The notes under the pieces were generated by a model. It searched no databases, was not told the DNA's origin, and worked only from the letters and a program-made list of their open reading frames with translations. The translations under genes and the position numbers were made by a program. This document shows, in pieces, positions 43,925 to 53,151 of a DNA stretch of 64,000 bases. Every line of letters starts with the position of its first letter. Position 1 is the first letter of the stretch. This DNA is from Gloeocapsa sp. PCC 7428 (GTDB lineage: Bacteria; Cyanobacteriota; Cyanobacteriia; Cyanobacteriales; Chroococcidiopsidaceae): positions 1,550,001 through 1,614,000 of the forward strand of contig NC_019745.1 in NCBI RefSeq assembly GCF_000317555.1, read 5' to 3'.

Positions 43925-46900
43925 CTAAACAGTCGATACTATTGTTGCTATATTTTGTTGAATAACTTCTTTAATTGCTGTCACAAATTCTTGCTCAATA
44001 TAAGGTTTGGTAAAGTAATTATTTGCGCCTAAATGCTTTGCTAATTGTCGATGTTTATCACTGCTGCGCGACGTTAACATGACGACAGGAATTTGGACAA
44101 GTTGAGGATCTTGACGACGATGGCTAAGAAACTCAAAACCATTCATATTCGGCATTTCCACATCACATACTACAAGTTGAACCGCCGATTGTTGCAATTG
44201 TTCAATTGCTTCACGTCCATCGCGTGCTTGCAAAACGCGATAGCCCACCTTCTGAAGTGTAAGTGCCAATGTCTGGCGTAGGGTAATTGAATCATCAACA
44301 ACTAAAACTGTCGTAGTTGTATCTTTTTTAACAGACGCCATTGGAGGACTATCACTAGCAGCAACGACAGGTAAATCAGACCCTGAATCAGAGGACATAG
44401 TTATAGAAAACTCTGTTTTAGTTCCAGTAAAAGATGCTAGTATTTCTGCACCATCAATTACTGGAATGAGACTGCCATTACCTAAAATTGTACAGCCGTA
44501 GATGTAATTTGGCGGTGCGATCGCCTTACCAAAAGGTTTAATAACCAATTCTTGCTCAGTCACTAGACGGTCAACTTCGACAGCAATAAGATTATTTTCT
44601 TGCTCCAACAACAACATTGGAGATGCCCAATCTTCTGGCGTGGGAACGGCTTCTAAGTTAAGGTTAGGCACCGTTTCAGGTAGCGGACAGCTATATCTAA
44701 TCACTTCAGCTAGACGATAGATCGGAATAATACGGTCTTGCCAGTGCAAAAAGCGATACCCGCTTGAGTTTTTGACTTGGTTAGCTTCAGGAATTAAAAT
44801 CTCTGCGATACTGTCTGAAGGCAAAGCATAAGCATTCGTACCCACAAAACAAACAAGTAACTTTGCAATTGTCAGTGTCAGCGGAATCCGCAAACTAAAT
44901 ACGCTACCCTTTCCAGGTTCAGAAGTTACTGTGACGTTACCTTTAAGCGATCGCAGTTGTGCGCGGACAACATCAAGTCCGACCCCCCTACCTGATAACT
45001 CACTAACTTGCTTGGCGGTAGAAAACCCAGGCTCAAAAATCAAATCTAACAAGCGTGCAGATGATGCTGTATTGACTTGTTCTGGAGACAACAAGCCCAT
45101 TTCTAAAGCCTTAGCACGAATCCGCTCTAAATTTAAGCCTCGACCATCGTCCCGAACTTCAATAATCGTTTGATTACCCTGGTGGTAAGCACGAATTTCA
45201 ATTTTGCCTTGAGTCGATTTACCTTGCTCTAAACGGATATCTGAAGGTTCAATTCCATGATCAAACGCGTTACGTACCAAGTGCAACAAAGGATCGTAAA
45301 GCTTCTCTAATACTGCCTTATCAACTAAAACTCCAGTTCCACTTAGTTTTAAATCAACAGGCTTATCATACGATCGCGACAAGTCGCGTAACATCCGAGG
45401 AAAGCGGTTGAGTACCTCACCCAGAGGCAACATTCTTGCCCACATTAACTCATCGCGCAAGTGTGCGAGCATTTGGCGCTGTCCTTCAATTGTTTCGCTC
45501 GATTGTCCCGCGAGAAGCACAACGTCACCTACAGTTTCTTCGAGTTGCACCATGTCTTCTAACGTAGCTTGCAACAACGAGTAAACCTCGCCGTAACTGT
45601 CCATCTCTAATGAATCAAAAGATGCCAACGAGGGAAGTAGTGTAGTAGCGCTAGAAGCGGTAACTAGGTTCTCTGAGCGTTCTTTTGCAGGTAACGTAAC
45701 GCCATGACTTGCAGTGCGACCCCTAGCATTATGCTCAGGTGCAACTACCATTAAATCTGACAGATCGCGTAACTGCCGTGCCATTGTTTGGAACTTAGTA
45801 AAGCGGCGTAAGAGTTCTTGAATCGTTGCTTGTAGTTGTTCGTTTTGCAGCGAAAGACTGTTACGATTAATCGCTAACTCACCGACTAAGTTGTTCATGC
45901 GTTCGAGTCGGTCTAAGTCAACTCGTACCGAAAGCTGAGTTGTCGTTCCAGGATTTGTGCTGAGTTCGGGTTTTGGCGATGCAGATAGTTTCGTTGTCTT
46001 AGCAGCGTTAGCTTTTTGCGGTTCTGCTGGTGTTGCTACCGGAACTGATACATCAGGTGCTGGATTTGCAAATATCTCGGTAATATCTGCTGGTTTAGCA
46101 GTTGATTGCTCTACCGTTGCGGCTGAATTGGTATCAAAAATATTAGTTGCTGCTTCTCCAAAGCTACCAAAAACATCATCCAAACTTGCCGCTGGAGCCA
46201 CTAATTCGGGTGCAGCTTGTTGTGTAGATTTTTGTTCATTTGTGGGCGATGCAATTGCGGGTTCTACAGTCGTTCCACCAAACAAATCATCAAGCATCAA
46301 GCCTGCGGCAGGAAGATCATTGCTGGGTTCAAAGAGTGATGGTTGTACTGGTTCTACAGTATCCGTCGTAGATTGCTTAAGAAGTTGGGTTAAAGCATCT
46401 GACGGAGTTCCACCTTGCGCGCGATCGCCTGCGAGAACTGCTAAACGTGCTGTTTGAAAATCAGTTAATGCCGTTTGGGCGATTTGGATGGCTGCGTGAG
46501 GATGCGCATCGAGTGCAGCGAGGGTTGTTGATGCAATCGCACCAAATCCAGGTAGATTAAGAAGTTCGGCGATACCTGCAAAAACTTCTGCCTGCGCCCG
46601 TATTTCTCCTTCAATAATTTCTCGATCTTGTGATTGAGCTAAAACTTGCGCTAAACGCTCGATGCCTTGTGCTACGTCTACTTCAAAAATTGAGGCGGCA
46701 ATATCAACACCTAATTCGACTGAGCTTGGAATTTCTGTCGAGCCTTTGAGATATTCTCCAATTTGTGCTTCAATTTGCGCAAATACTGGTTCAGCATTTG
46801 CCATAGCTTGCTCTGCATCAAATTGCCCACTATTGAGTTGCTCAATAAGTGGTAGCCGCAGACAGTCGTAAGCTTGAAGTAACAAGTTTTCGACTTCAGC

Positions 46901-47158
46901 ATCAATTTCTAATTCGGGATTATGCAGCCCTTTAAAAATATCTTCGAGGCTATGCGCCAAAGTTTTAATGATGTCTAGCCCCACACTCGCAGCACCACCC
47001 TTAATTGAGTGTGCGGCACGCATCATGTTATGAATTTTTGCAGTGTTACGGTCTTCTCTTAAGGTCAATAAATCTGTTTCAATTGCCTGTAGTAGTTCAG
47101 GCGCTTCTTGAATAAAAAACTGATAAGCTTGGTCGCGGATATCAGAATCGATTGCCAT
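43925..47158 (-). CDS. pixL: Hybrid CheA histidine kinase (PixL-like)
   Basis: A 1077-residue kinase. The Hpt domain carries the phosphorylated His50 in RAAHSIKGGAASVG. A second helical region and an Ala/Pro-rich linker (about 270-400) follow. The dimerisation and ATPase domains have HLVRNAFDHGIEPSD, VRDDGRGLN and GRGVGLDVVRAQL. The CheW-like regulatory domain follows (YALPSDSIAEIL), and the C-terminus is a receiver domain, VLVVDDSITLRQTL with CDVEMPNMNGFEF. This domain order is that of PixL (Synechocystis) and other cyanobacterial phototaxis CheAs. It phosphorylates the PixH/PixG receivers in response to the three receptors encoded upstream. Confidence 0.93.
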   Translation of the reverse strand: MAIDSDIRDQAYQFFIQEAPELLQAIETDLLTLREDRNTAKIHNMMRAAHSIKGGAASVGLDIIKTLAHSLEDIFKGLHNPELEIDAEVENLLLQAYDCLRLPLIEQLNSGQFDAEQAMANAEPVFAQIEAQIGEYLKGSTEIPSSVELGVDIAASIFEVDVAQGIERLAQVLAQSQDREIIEGEIRAQAEVFAGIAELLNLPGFGAIASTTLAALDAHPHAAIQIAQTALTDFQTARLAVLAGDRAQGGTPSDALTQLLKQSTTDTVEPVQPSLFEPSNDLPAAGLMLDDLFGGTTVEPAIASPTNEQKSTQQAAPELVAPAASLDDVFGSFGEAATNIFDTNSAATVEQSTAKPADITEIFANPAPDVSVPVATPAEPQKANAAKTTKLSASPKPELSTNPGTTTQLSVRVDLDRLERMNNLVGELAINRNSLSLQNEQLQATIQELLRRFTKFQTMARQLRDLSDLMVVAPEHNARGRTASHGVTLPAKERSENLVTASSATTLLPSLASFDSLEMDSYGEVYSLLQATLEDMVQLEETVGDVVLLAGQSSETIEGQRQMLAHLRDELMWARMLPLGEVLNRFPRMLRDLSRSYDKPVDLKLSGTGVLVDKAVLEKLYDPLLHLVRNAFDHGIEPSDIRLEQGKSTQGKIEIRAYHQGNQTIIEVRDDGRGLNLERIRAKALEMGLLSPEQVNTASSARLLDLIFEPGFSTAKQVSELSGRGVGLDVVRAQLRSLKGNVTVTSEPGKGSVFSLRIPLTLTIAKLLVCFVGTNAYALPSDSIAEILIPEANQVKNSSGYRFLHWQDRIIPIYRLAEVIRYSCPLPETVPNLNLEAVPTPEDWASPMLLLEQENNLIAVEVDRLVTEQELVIKPFGKAIAPPNYIYGCTILGNGSLIPVIDGAEILASFTGTKTEFSITMSSDSGSDLPVVAASDSPPMASVKKDTTTTVLVVDDSITLRQTLALTLQKVGYRVLQARDGREAIEQLQQSAVQLVVCDVEMPNMNGFEFLSHRRQDPQLVQIPVVMLTSRSSDKHRQLAKHLGANNYFTKPYIEQEFVTAIKEVIQQNIATIVSTV

Positions 47159-47270
47159 ATTTATAAAGATCTAAATATAAAGAAATAAAAATAGAGCAGA
47201 GGTTAGAGATCAGGGGTCAGAGATTAGGGAAAGGAAACCAGGATAAACTCTAATCACTAGCCGCTAGCTG

Positions 47271-50009
47271 CTACTTGACTTTAAATTGCCCAACGCTTGT
47301 TTGCAGTTGATCGGCCACTGTTAGTAATTGCTGAAAGGCAGTTGATACTTGAGTAGCCTCATCTGAAGTATGATTAGCGATCGCGGCGACATCGTTCATT
47401 GTTCGTGTTACCGCGTGCGCAGCGTGCGATTGCACAAGCGATGCTTCGCTAATCGCTTGCACTAAGTTGCCAATTTCTTCACTAATCGCCGTAATTTGGG
47501 TGAGATGTTGGCGCGTTTCGTCTACCAGCATTGTACCGGTGGCGACTTGTTCGGTTCCCGCTTCCATCGCAGCGACGACAGCATTCGTTTCTGCTTGAAT
47601 ATCCAAGACAAGCTTTTCAATTTCTCCTGTAGCTTGGGCAGATTGACTTGCTAAGATGCGTACTTCATCCGCAAGTACTGCAAATCCACGCCCTTCTTCT
47701 CCCGCGCGTGCGGCTTCGATCGAAGCTTTGAGCGCTAATAAGTTCGTTTGTGCGGCAAATCTGCCGATCAAGTTGACGACTTTGGAAATTTTCTGAGAAG
47801 ATTCTCCAAGTTGCCTAACTTTCTCCGCCGTTGCTGTCACGGTAGCGCGAATTGCCTCGATACCATCCACCGTACGGTTCATCGCCGCATCACCCGCAGC
47901 TACAGTCTCAGTTGCTTTGTGTACTGCCACTTCGGCTTGTTTCGCACTTTTTGTCACTGCCCGAATTGAGTCATCCATCGCTTGTAACTGGTTTAGTGCG
48001 GTGCTAATTTCTTCGGCTTGTCTTACAGCTTCTTGTGATAAAACTTGTACTGAACTTCCGCTATTGTTAGTTGTTGCTGTAACCTGCTCCGCCGCAGCTT
48101 TCACATTATTCACAATTTGTCGCAGGCTGGAAATCGTCGCGTTGTACGAGTCGGCGATTGTCCCGATTTCGTCTTCAGTAACATTTGCACGAACCGTCAA
48201 ATCTCCTTTGTTCAGCGGATCGACTTCCATTAACAATTCAAGTGCGCGTTTTTGCAGTTTTTCTTTCTCTTGGATTTGCTTTTCCAAAAGCTTAGCGCGG
48301 TCGAGTGCAAAGCCGACTTGTGTCGCTAATTGAGAGAATAAATCAATTTCACCTTGTTGCCAATTCCGTGGTGCAGAACATTGGTGCGCAATTAATAAAC
48401 CCAAAAGTTGACCGCCCTGAACAATCGGAGCAACTAGGTTAGCTTTAACCGCAAACTGTTCGAGTTGTTGGAGATAGCAATCGCCAAGCCCTGCTGTATG
48501 AATATTTGCAGTCGCTTGTACTCGACCTTGACGATAGCGTTCAACGTACTTTTGGGCAAAACAGGGATCGTCGATATCTGCACCTAAAGCTTGCGGAAAA
48601 CCTTCAGCAACCGATTCAGCAACAACAGTTCCTTGCCACTTGTCGTTGAAAGTATAGATAACTACGCGATCGGCTTGGAGTTCTGCACGGATTTCTTTAA
48701 CAGTAGTATTAAAAATGTCTTGTACTTGTGAAAATTGCCCTAAGAGCAGAGTGATATCTTTAACAATACGAGTACGTTCGGCTTCTGCTGTTTGGTTGTT
48801 GAGTAATTGTTGCAGTCTTGCTGCCATGCTGTTGATGTTATTACCTAGCATTGCCAGTTCATCTTCTCCAGAGACGACAACACGAGTATCGAGCTTGCCT
48901 TGTTTAATTTGAGTAACAGCTTCATTAGCTTTTAAAATTGGTTTCACTGCACGGTTGGTGAGATAAGCAGCAAGCAAACCTACGAGCAATGTTGTTAAAC
49001 TTGTTCCTAGTAAGAAAGTTAATAATAATTGACGTTGAGGTAAAAATACAATGTCGCTGGGTGTACTAACAATTACTCCCCAGTTCAAATTATATAATTC
49101 TTGTAAGTCTTCAGCAGTCGCATAAGAAACTAATTTATTAGCTGTTGATTGAGCCTCAATAGTTGATGAAATATCTAGAATATTACCTGCTTGTACTTGA
49201 TTAAATAGCTTGGGAAATTGTAGCTCAAAAGATTTGCCTATAGTTTCTTCGTTTGATGTTAAGAAAATTTGACCAGCCGAGTTCACTACATAAAATTGCT
49301 CTTGGCGTCGGTTATCAACGTCTAGTAATTGATTAGCAGCAAGTGGCATTCTGGCGCGAATGACACCAATATTGTTTCCTGTTACACTATCCTTAATTGG
49401 AGCGGCTATTGTGAAAGTACGAACTACACTAGATGATTTGTCAGCAATTTTTGGTTCACTCAGATAAGCGCGACCCGTTTTCAGTGCTTCCTGAAAATAC
49501 ACTGACTGACGATGATTGTTAATTGGTTTACCTTTTGATTGCGCTACAACATCGCCATTGAGATCAAAGACTGCAATGCTGTCGTAAATTCCGTTGTATG
49601 CTGTAACTAAGTTATTGAGAGTTGTATCTTTTGCCTGGCGAGTCGTAATCGAACGTGTCTGTGGATTGGCGAAGACATCGAGATTAGACATAGCTTGAAC
49701 ATCTAAAAATCTACTCTGAACGAATAGCTCTAATCTGTCTTCAAGGTCGATTGTCGTAGACTGCTGCTGACGAATAATTTGCTGGGTAATTGAACGATTA
49801 GCAAAGTAATAAGCCGTTGCACCTACCGCGATCACAGGTAGCGTACTCAGCGCGATCGCCAAGGCAGTTGCTTTAGCCCGCAAACTGATGCGACGCGAAT
49901 GTGGTTTTGGTGGTGGCGATGTTGATTTGTTGCTATTGTGTGCAGGAGGCAAATGTATGGCGTTTTGCGCTTGATCGTGAGCGGTAAGCTTGGGAGAAAT
50001 CTGAGTCAT
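47271..50009 (-). CDS. pixJ: Methyl-accepting receptor with cyanobacteriochrome-type GAF (C-Y variant)
   Basis: A 912-residue receptor. The membrane helices are near 46-68 and 328-350, enclosing a dCache-like periplasmic sensor. A HAMP segment (352-410) precedes a GAF domain (415-575). The GAF has DPCF with Cys483 and then Cys511 in AGLGDCYLQQLEQF, 28 residues apart, the spacing I recall for the two chromophore cysteines of TePixJ. The canonical Cys-His reads Cys-Tyr here. The signalling domain follows, with the hairpin tip FAAQTNLLALKASIEAARAG; the usual LNA is LKA. It lies 15 bases after the second receptor gene and belongs to the same transcript. Confidence 0.9.
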   Translation of the reverse strand: MTQISPKLTAHDQAQNAIHLPPAHNSNKSTSPPPKPHSRRISLRAKATALAIALSTLPVIAVGATAYYFANRSITQQIIRQQQSTTIDLEDRLELFVQSRFLDVQAMSNLDVFANPQTRSITTRQAKDTTLNNLVTAYNGIYDSIAVFDLNGDVVAQSKGKPINNHRQSVYFQEALKTGRAYLSEPKIADKSSSVVRTFTIAAPIKDSVTGNNIGVIRARMPLAANQLLDVDNRRQEQFYVVNSAGQIFLTSNEETIGKSFELQFPKLFNQVQAGNILDISSTIEAQSTANKLVSYATAEDLQELYNLNWGVIVSTPSDIVFLPQRQLLLTFLLGTSLTTLLVGLLAAYLTNRAVKPILKANEAVTQIKQGKLDTRVVVSGEDELAMLGNNINSMAARLQQLLNNQTAEAERTRIVKDITLLLGQFSQVQDIFNTTVKEIRAELQADRVVIYTFNDKWQGTVVAESVAEGFPQALGADIDDPCFAQKYVERYRQGRVQATANIHTAGLGDCYLQQLEQFAVKANLVAPIVQGGQLLGLLIAHQCSAPRNWQQGEIDLFSQLATQVGFALDRAKLLEKQIQEKEKLQKRALELLMEVDPLNKGDLTVRANVTEDEIGTIADSYNATISSLRQIVNNVKAAAEQVTATTNNSGSSVQVLSQEAVRQAEEISTALNQLQAMDDSIRAVTKSAKQAEVAVHKATETVAAGDAAMNRTVDGIEAIRATVTATAEKVRQLGESSQKISKVVNLIGRFAAQTNLLALKASIEAARAGEEGRGFAVLADEVRILASQSAQATGEIEKLVLDIQAETNAVVAAMEAGTEQVATGTMLVDETRQHLTQITAISEEIGNLVQAISEASLVQSHAAHAVTRTMNDVAAIANHTSDEATQVSTAFQQLLTVADQLQTSVGQFKVK

Positions 50010-50024
50010 TGGATCGAAGCCTCT

Positions 50025-53000
50025 TTAATTCACTTTGAATTGACTAGCGTTAGCTTGGAGTTTTTGTGCAACGGCTAAGAGTTCTTTGAAAGATTCCGCG
50101 ACTTGCGTTGCTTCAGTCAGAGTTTTATGAGCGATCGCGGCAACATCCGACATGGTTTGTGTCACTTCTGCGGAGGCTTGGCTTTGCTCGACTGTAACTG
50201 TCGCGATCGCTTTGACGAGTTCATTAATTTGGTTGCTAACATCAGAAATTTTGTTAAGGCTTTGACGCGTTTCATCGACAAGCCGCGTACCGGCGACGAC
50301 TTGTTCTGTACCAGCTTCCATTGCTGCGACGACTTCGTTCGTTTCCGTTTGAATGCCTGTCACCAGCTTTTCAATTTCTGCGGTTGCTTCGGTCGATTGG
50401 CGGGCGAGGGCGCGGACACGTTCAGCGACAACAGCAAATCCACGTCCTTGTTCGCCAGCGTTTGCAGCTTCAATTGCGGCGTTGAGTGCGAGTAAGTTTG
50501 TTTGGTCTGCGAACGTACTAATCAGGTTGACGACTTTAGAAATCTTTTGCGAAGATTCACCCAATCGCTTGACTTTTTTAGATGTTTGTGCAACAGTTTC
50601 GCGAATCGCCAAAATTCCATCAACGGTGCGGTTCATCGCGGTGTCGCCTTCAGCTACGGTTTGGCTTGCTTGTTGTACCGCCGCTTCTGCTTGTTCCGCA
50701 CTCGCTGCAACGGCGCGAATTGAGTTTGCCATTTGTTGAATTCGCGCTAAAGCACTCGTAATTTCTGCGGCTTGGCGCGACGCTTCTTGTGAGAGTTCAG
50801 CAACCGAACTTTCTTTCGTCGTCGTCGTTATCGCAACTTGCTGGGCTGCTTCTTGTACCTGCGTAACGATTTGGCGGAGGCTGGAGATCGTTGCGTTGTA
50901 TGAGTCAGCGATCGTTCCGATTTCATCCTCAGTGACACTCGCCCGAATCGTCAGATCCCCTTGCGTGAGCGGATCAACTTCCATCAAAAGTTCTAAGGCG
51001 CGGCGTTGTAGCTGTTCTTTTGCGGCTTTCTGCTGTTCGAGAAGGTTAACGCGGTCTAATGCAAATCCAACTTGAGTTGCTAACTGCGAAAATAAATCAA
51101 TTTCAACTTGTTGCCAAGCACGCGGTGCAGAGCATTGGTGCGCAATGAGTAAACCAATTAACTTCCCATTGGTGATGATTGGCGCAACCAAGTTTGCCTT
51201 CACTGCAAATTGTTCGAGTTGCTTGATATGACATTCGGTTAAGCCTGCTGCATAGATATTTTCAGTCGCTTGCACGCGCCCTCGACGATACTTATCAACG
51301 TAGCGATCGGCAAAGCAAGGATCGGCAATTTTAGCCCCCAAAGCTTGCGGAAAACCATTGATAATCGCTTCTGAAGTGACCGTACCTTGCCATTTTTCAT
51401 CAAAGCTATACACAACAACGCGGTCGGCTTTAAGTGCTAAACGAATTTCTTGTGCTGCGGTATCTAATGTATTTTGCGTGCCAAGCGCTTGGCTGAGGCT
51501 AACAGTAATATCTTTTAAAATCTTGGCGCGTTCAGCTTCTTGACGACGGGCTTCTAAGTTGGCGGCGATGTTCTGCGCCATGATATTCATTTCGCGCGAA
51601 AGAACGCCGAGTTCATCTTGGCGATCGCTATCTACATCTAAATCAAATCCCGCTTCCCCTGAAGCAACCTGCTGCGCAAACCCTGATAACTTCCGCATCG
51701 GACGCGCAAACGAATTCGCGATCGGAATCGAAATCAAACCAACGATGAAAAGTATACCACCTCCCATGCTGTAGGCAATCAGTTGTTGGTTTGCCAACTG
51801 GTTTTCCGCTTCTAAGAAAGATTCGCCAACATAAGCAATTCCTACAGGCTTTGCTTGTTCAGGATTAAGAACTTGCTGATGATCGTAAAGCGGCGTATAA
51901 AATGCGAGATACTGTCTACCAACAATACTAGTTTCACCAATAAATTCTTCACCTTGATTAAGGACTTTTTCTGCTACTCCACGCGCAACTCGCGTACCAA
52001 TCGCTCGTGTTTTATTATCTGTGTAAGGAACGTTGGTGACGACCCTCCAATCTTTAGCAAATACAGTTGCTGTAGGTACATTATAATTTTGCGAAAACTT
52101 ATCGACTAAACCATAGTTACGATTAAGTAAAGTACCAATAACAACCGCGCCAACGACTCTATTATTTGCTTTGATGGGGTGAACTGCCATTGTTAGCAAA
52201 CCTGCCTTTCCACCATCAATTTCATACGTTCCCTCAGGAAATGGAGTTTTTTCTTCAGGCAAGTTTCGATTAGGTTGTTGCCGCAAACCAATATTTGCTT
52301 GTTTATCTAAGCCTAGCTTTTGCAGAGATTGACTTTTAACTAGTTCTATACCAGCGAGAGGTTGTCCTGTTTTCAGAGCATTTTGGACAATCGGAATATC
52401 AGTAAGAGAAATCCCTGTAGGTAAAGATAGCTTGCGATATTTTGGTGAATTTATTTGTTGATTTGATGTTGGTAGAAGTGGTGGATTGGTAAAGTTATCA
52501 TCAATGACAAAAATATTTTGTGCAACTGTTCTACCTTGCGCATCGGTAATAATTTTAAAATTTTTAGTTAACTCAGGATTTTCTTTATTCTCGTTAATGA
52601 CTAAGTAATCTTCTATAAATTCACGTCGCGCTGCTACTTGCGCCGAATTATTGAGGTCAATTCCCGTTGCTTGTAAGATGTTAGCTAAATTTTCCGCTTG
52701 CGTTTCTGTATCGACTTGTGTCCAAAGAACATACTCATTGGCAAAAGTTCGCCCTTGTTGCTGCAAAGTTTGTTTCAAATCTTCTATGGCGCGATCGCGA
52801 TTCAGGGTAATTAAACCTTGCGTCACCACAAGTACAGGTATTGCCGCACTACCAACTAAAAGTAGCGTCAGCTTAGTTCTAAAAGTGAGGTTATCCCAAC
52901 CACGACGCAGCCACGAAAAGGCGTTTTTAGACTTGGGCTGCAATGGTTGGGGAGAAGTTGGTTTTGATGTTCTTAAGTCTACTGCTAGTGCTTCAGAGTC

Positions 53001-53072
53001 TAAGCTGCTAGACGCCGAAATTTCACTAGTTCTACTATTATCTACAGATTCTTCAAGGCGATGATCTAACAT
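50025..53072 (-). CDS. pixJ: Methyl-accepting receptor with DXCF cyanobacteriochrome-type GAF
   Basis: At 1015 residues this is the longest of the three. The N-terminal 60 residues are polar and cytoplasmic. Helices near 66-90 and 432-453 flank a large double-cache periplasmic sensor with [19 protein letters not shown] and [18 protein letters not shown] (454-508) and GAF (520-680) follow. In the GAF, ADPCF (Cys586) and [12 protein letters not shown] (Cys614) lie 28 residues apart, with the canonical Cys-His intact. The signalling tip reads [20 protein letters not shown]. The sensor differs from those of the other two receptors, so it may also detect a chemical cue. Confidence 0.92.
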   Translation of the reverse strand: MLDHRLEESVDNSRTSEISASSSLDSEALAVDLRTSKPTSPQPLQPKSKNAFSWLRRGWDNLTFRTKLTLLLVGSAAIPVLVVTQGLITLNRDRAIEDLKQTLQQQGRTFANEYVLWTQVDTETQAENLANILQATGIDLNNSAQVAARREFIEDYLVINENKENPELTKNFKIITDAQGRTVAQNIFVIDDNFTNPPLLPTSNQQINSPKYRKLSLPTGISLTDIPIVQNALKTGQPLAGIELVKSQSLQKLGLDKQANIGLRQQPNRNLPEEKTPFPEGTYEIDGGKAGLLTMAVHPIKANNRVVGAVVIGTLLNRNYGLVDKFSQNYNVPTATVFAKDWRVVTNVPYTDNKTRAIGTRVARGVAEKVLNQGEEFIGETSIVGRQYLAFYTPLYDHQQVLNPEQAKPVGIAYVGESFLEAENQLANQQLIAYSMGGGILFIVGLISIPIANSFARPMRKLSGFAQQVASGEAGFDLDVDSDRQDELGVLSREMNIMAQNIAANLEARRQEAERAKILKDITVSLSQALGTQNTLDTAAQEIRLALKADRVVVYSFDEKWQGTVTSEAIINGFPQALGAKIADPCFADRYVDKYRRGRVQATENIYAAGLTECHIKQLEQFAVKANLVAPIITNGKLIGLLIAHQCSAPRAWQQVEIDLFSQLATQVGFALDRVNLLEQQKAAKEQLQRRALELLMEVDPLTQGDLTIRASVTEDEIGTIADSYNATISSLRQIVTQVQEAAQQVAITTTTKESSVAELSQEASRQAAEITSALARIQQMANSIRAVAASAEQAEAAVQQASQTVAEGDTAMNRTVDGILAIRETVAQTSKKVKRLGESSQKISKVVNLISTFADQTNLLALNAAIEAANAGEQGRGFAVVAERVRALARQSTEATAEIEKLVTGIQTETNEVVAAMEAGTEQVVAGTRLVDETRQSLNKISDVSNQINELVKAIATVTVEQSQASAEVTQTMSDVAAIAHKTLTEATQVAESFKELLAVAQKLQANASQFKVN

Positions 53073-53151
53073 AGTTATAAATAAATATAGAAATTAGAGT
53101 GCAGGAATTGGGGGAGGATCGAGAAAATAATTAGCCACTTGCCCTGATTCC

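Noticed and set aside
45957-46457. 166-codon plus-strand frame inside the CheA gene
   Set aside because: It is a low-complexity Ala/Ser/Val product antisense to the Ala/Pro-rich CheA linker.
47917-48333. 138-codon plus-strand frame inside a receptor gene
   Set aside because: It is antisense to the conserved signalling domain, and a similar shadow frame appears opposite the second receptor.
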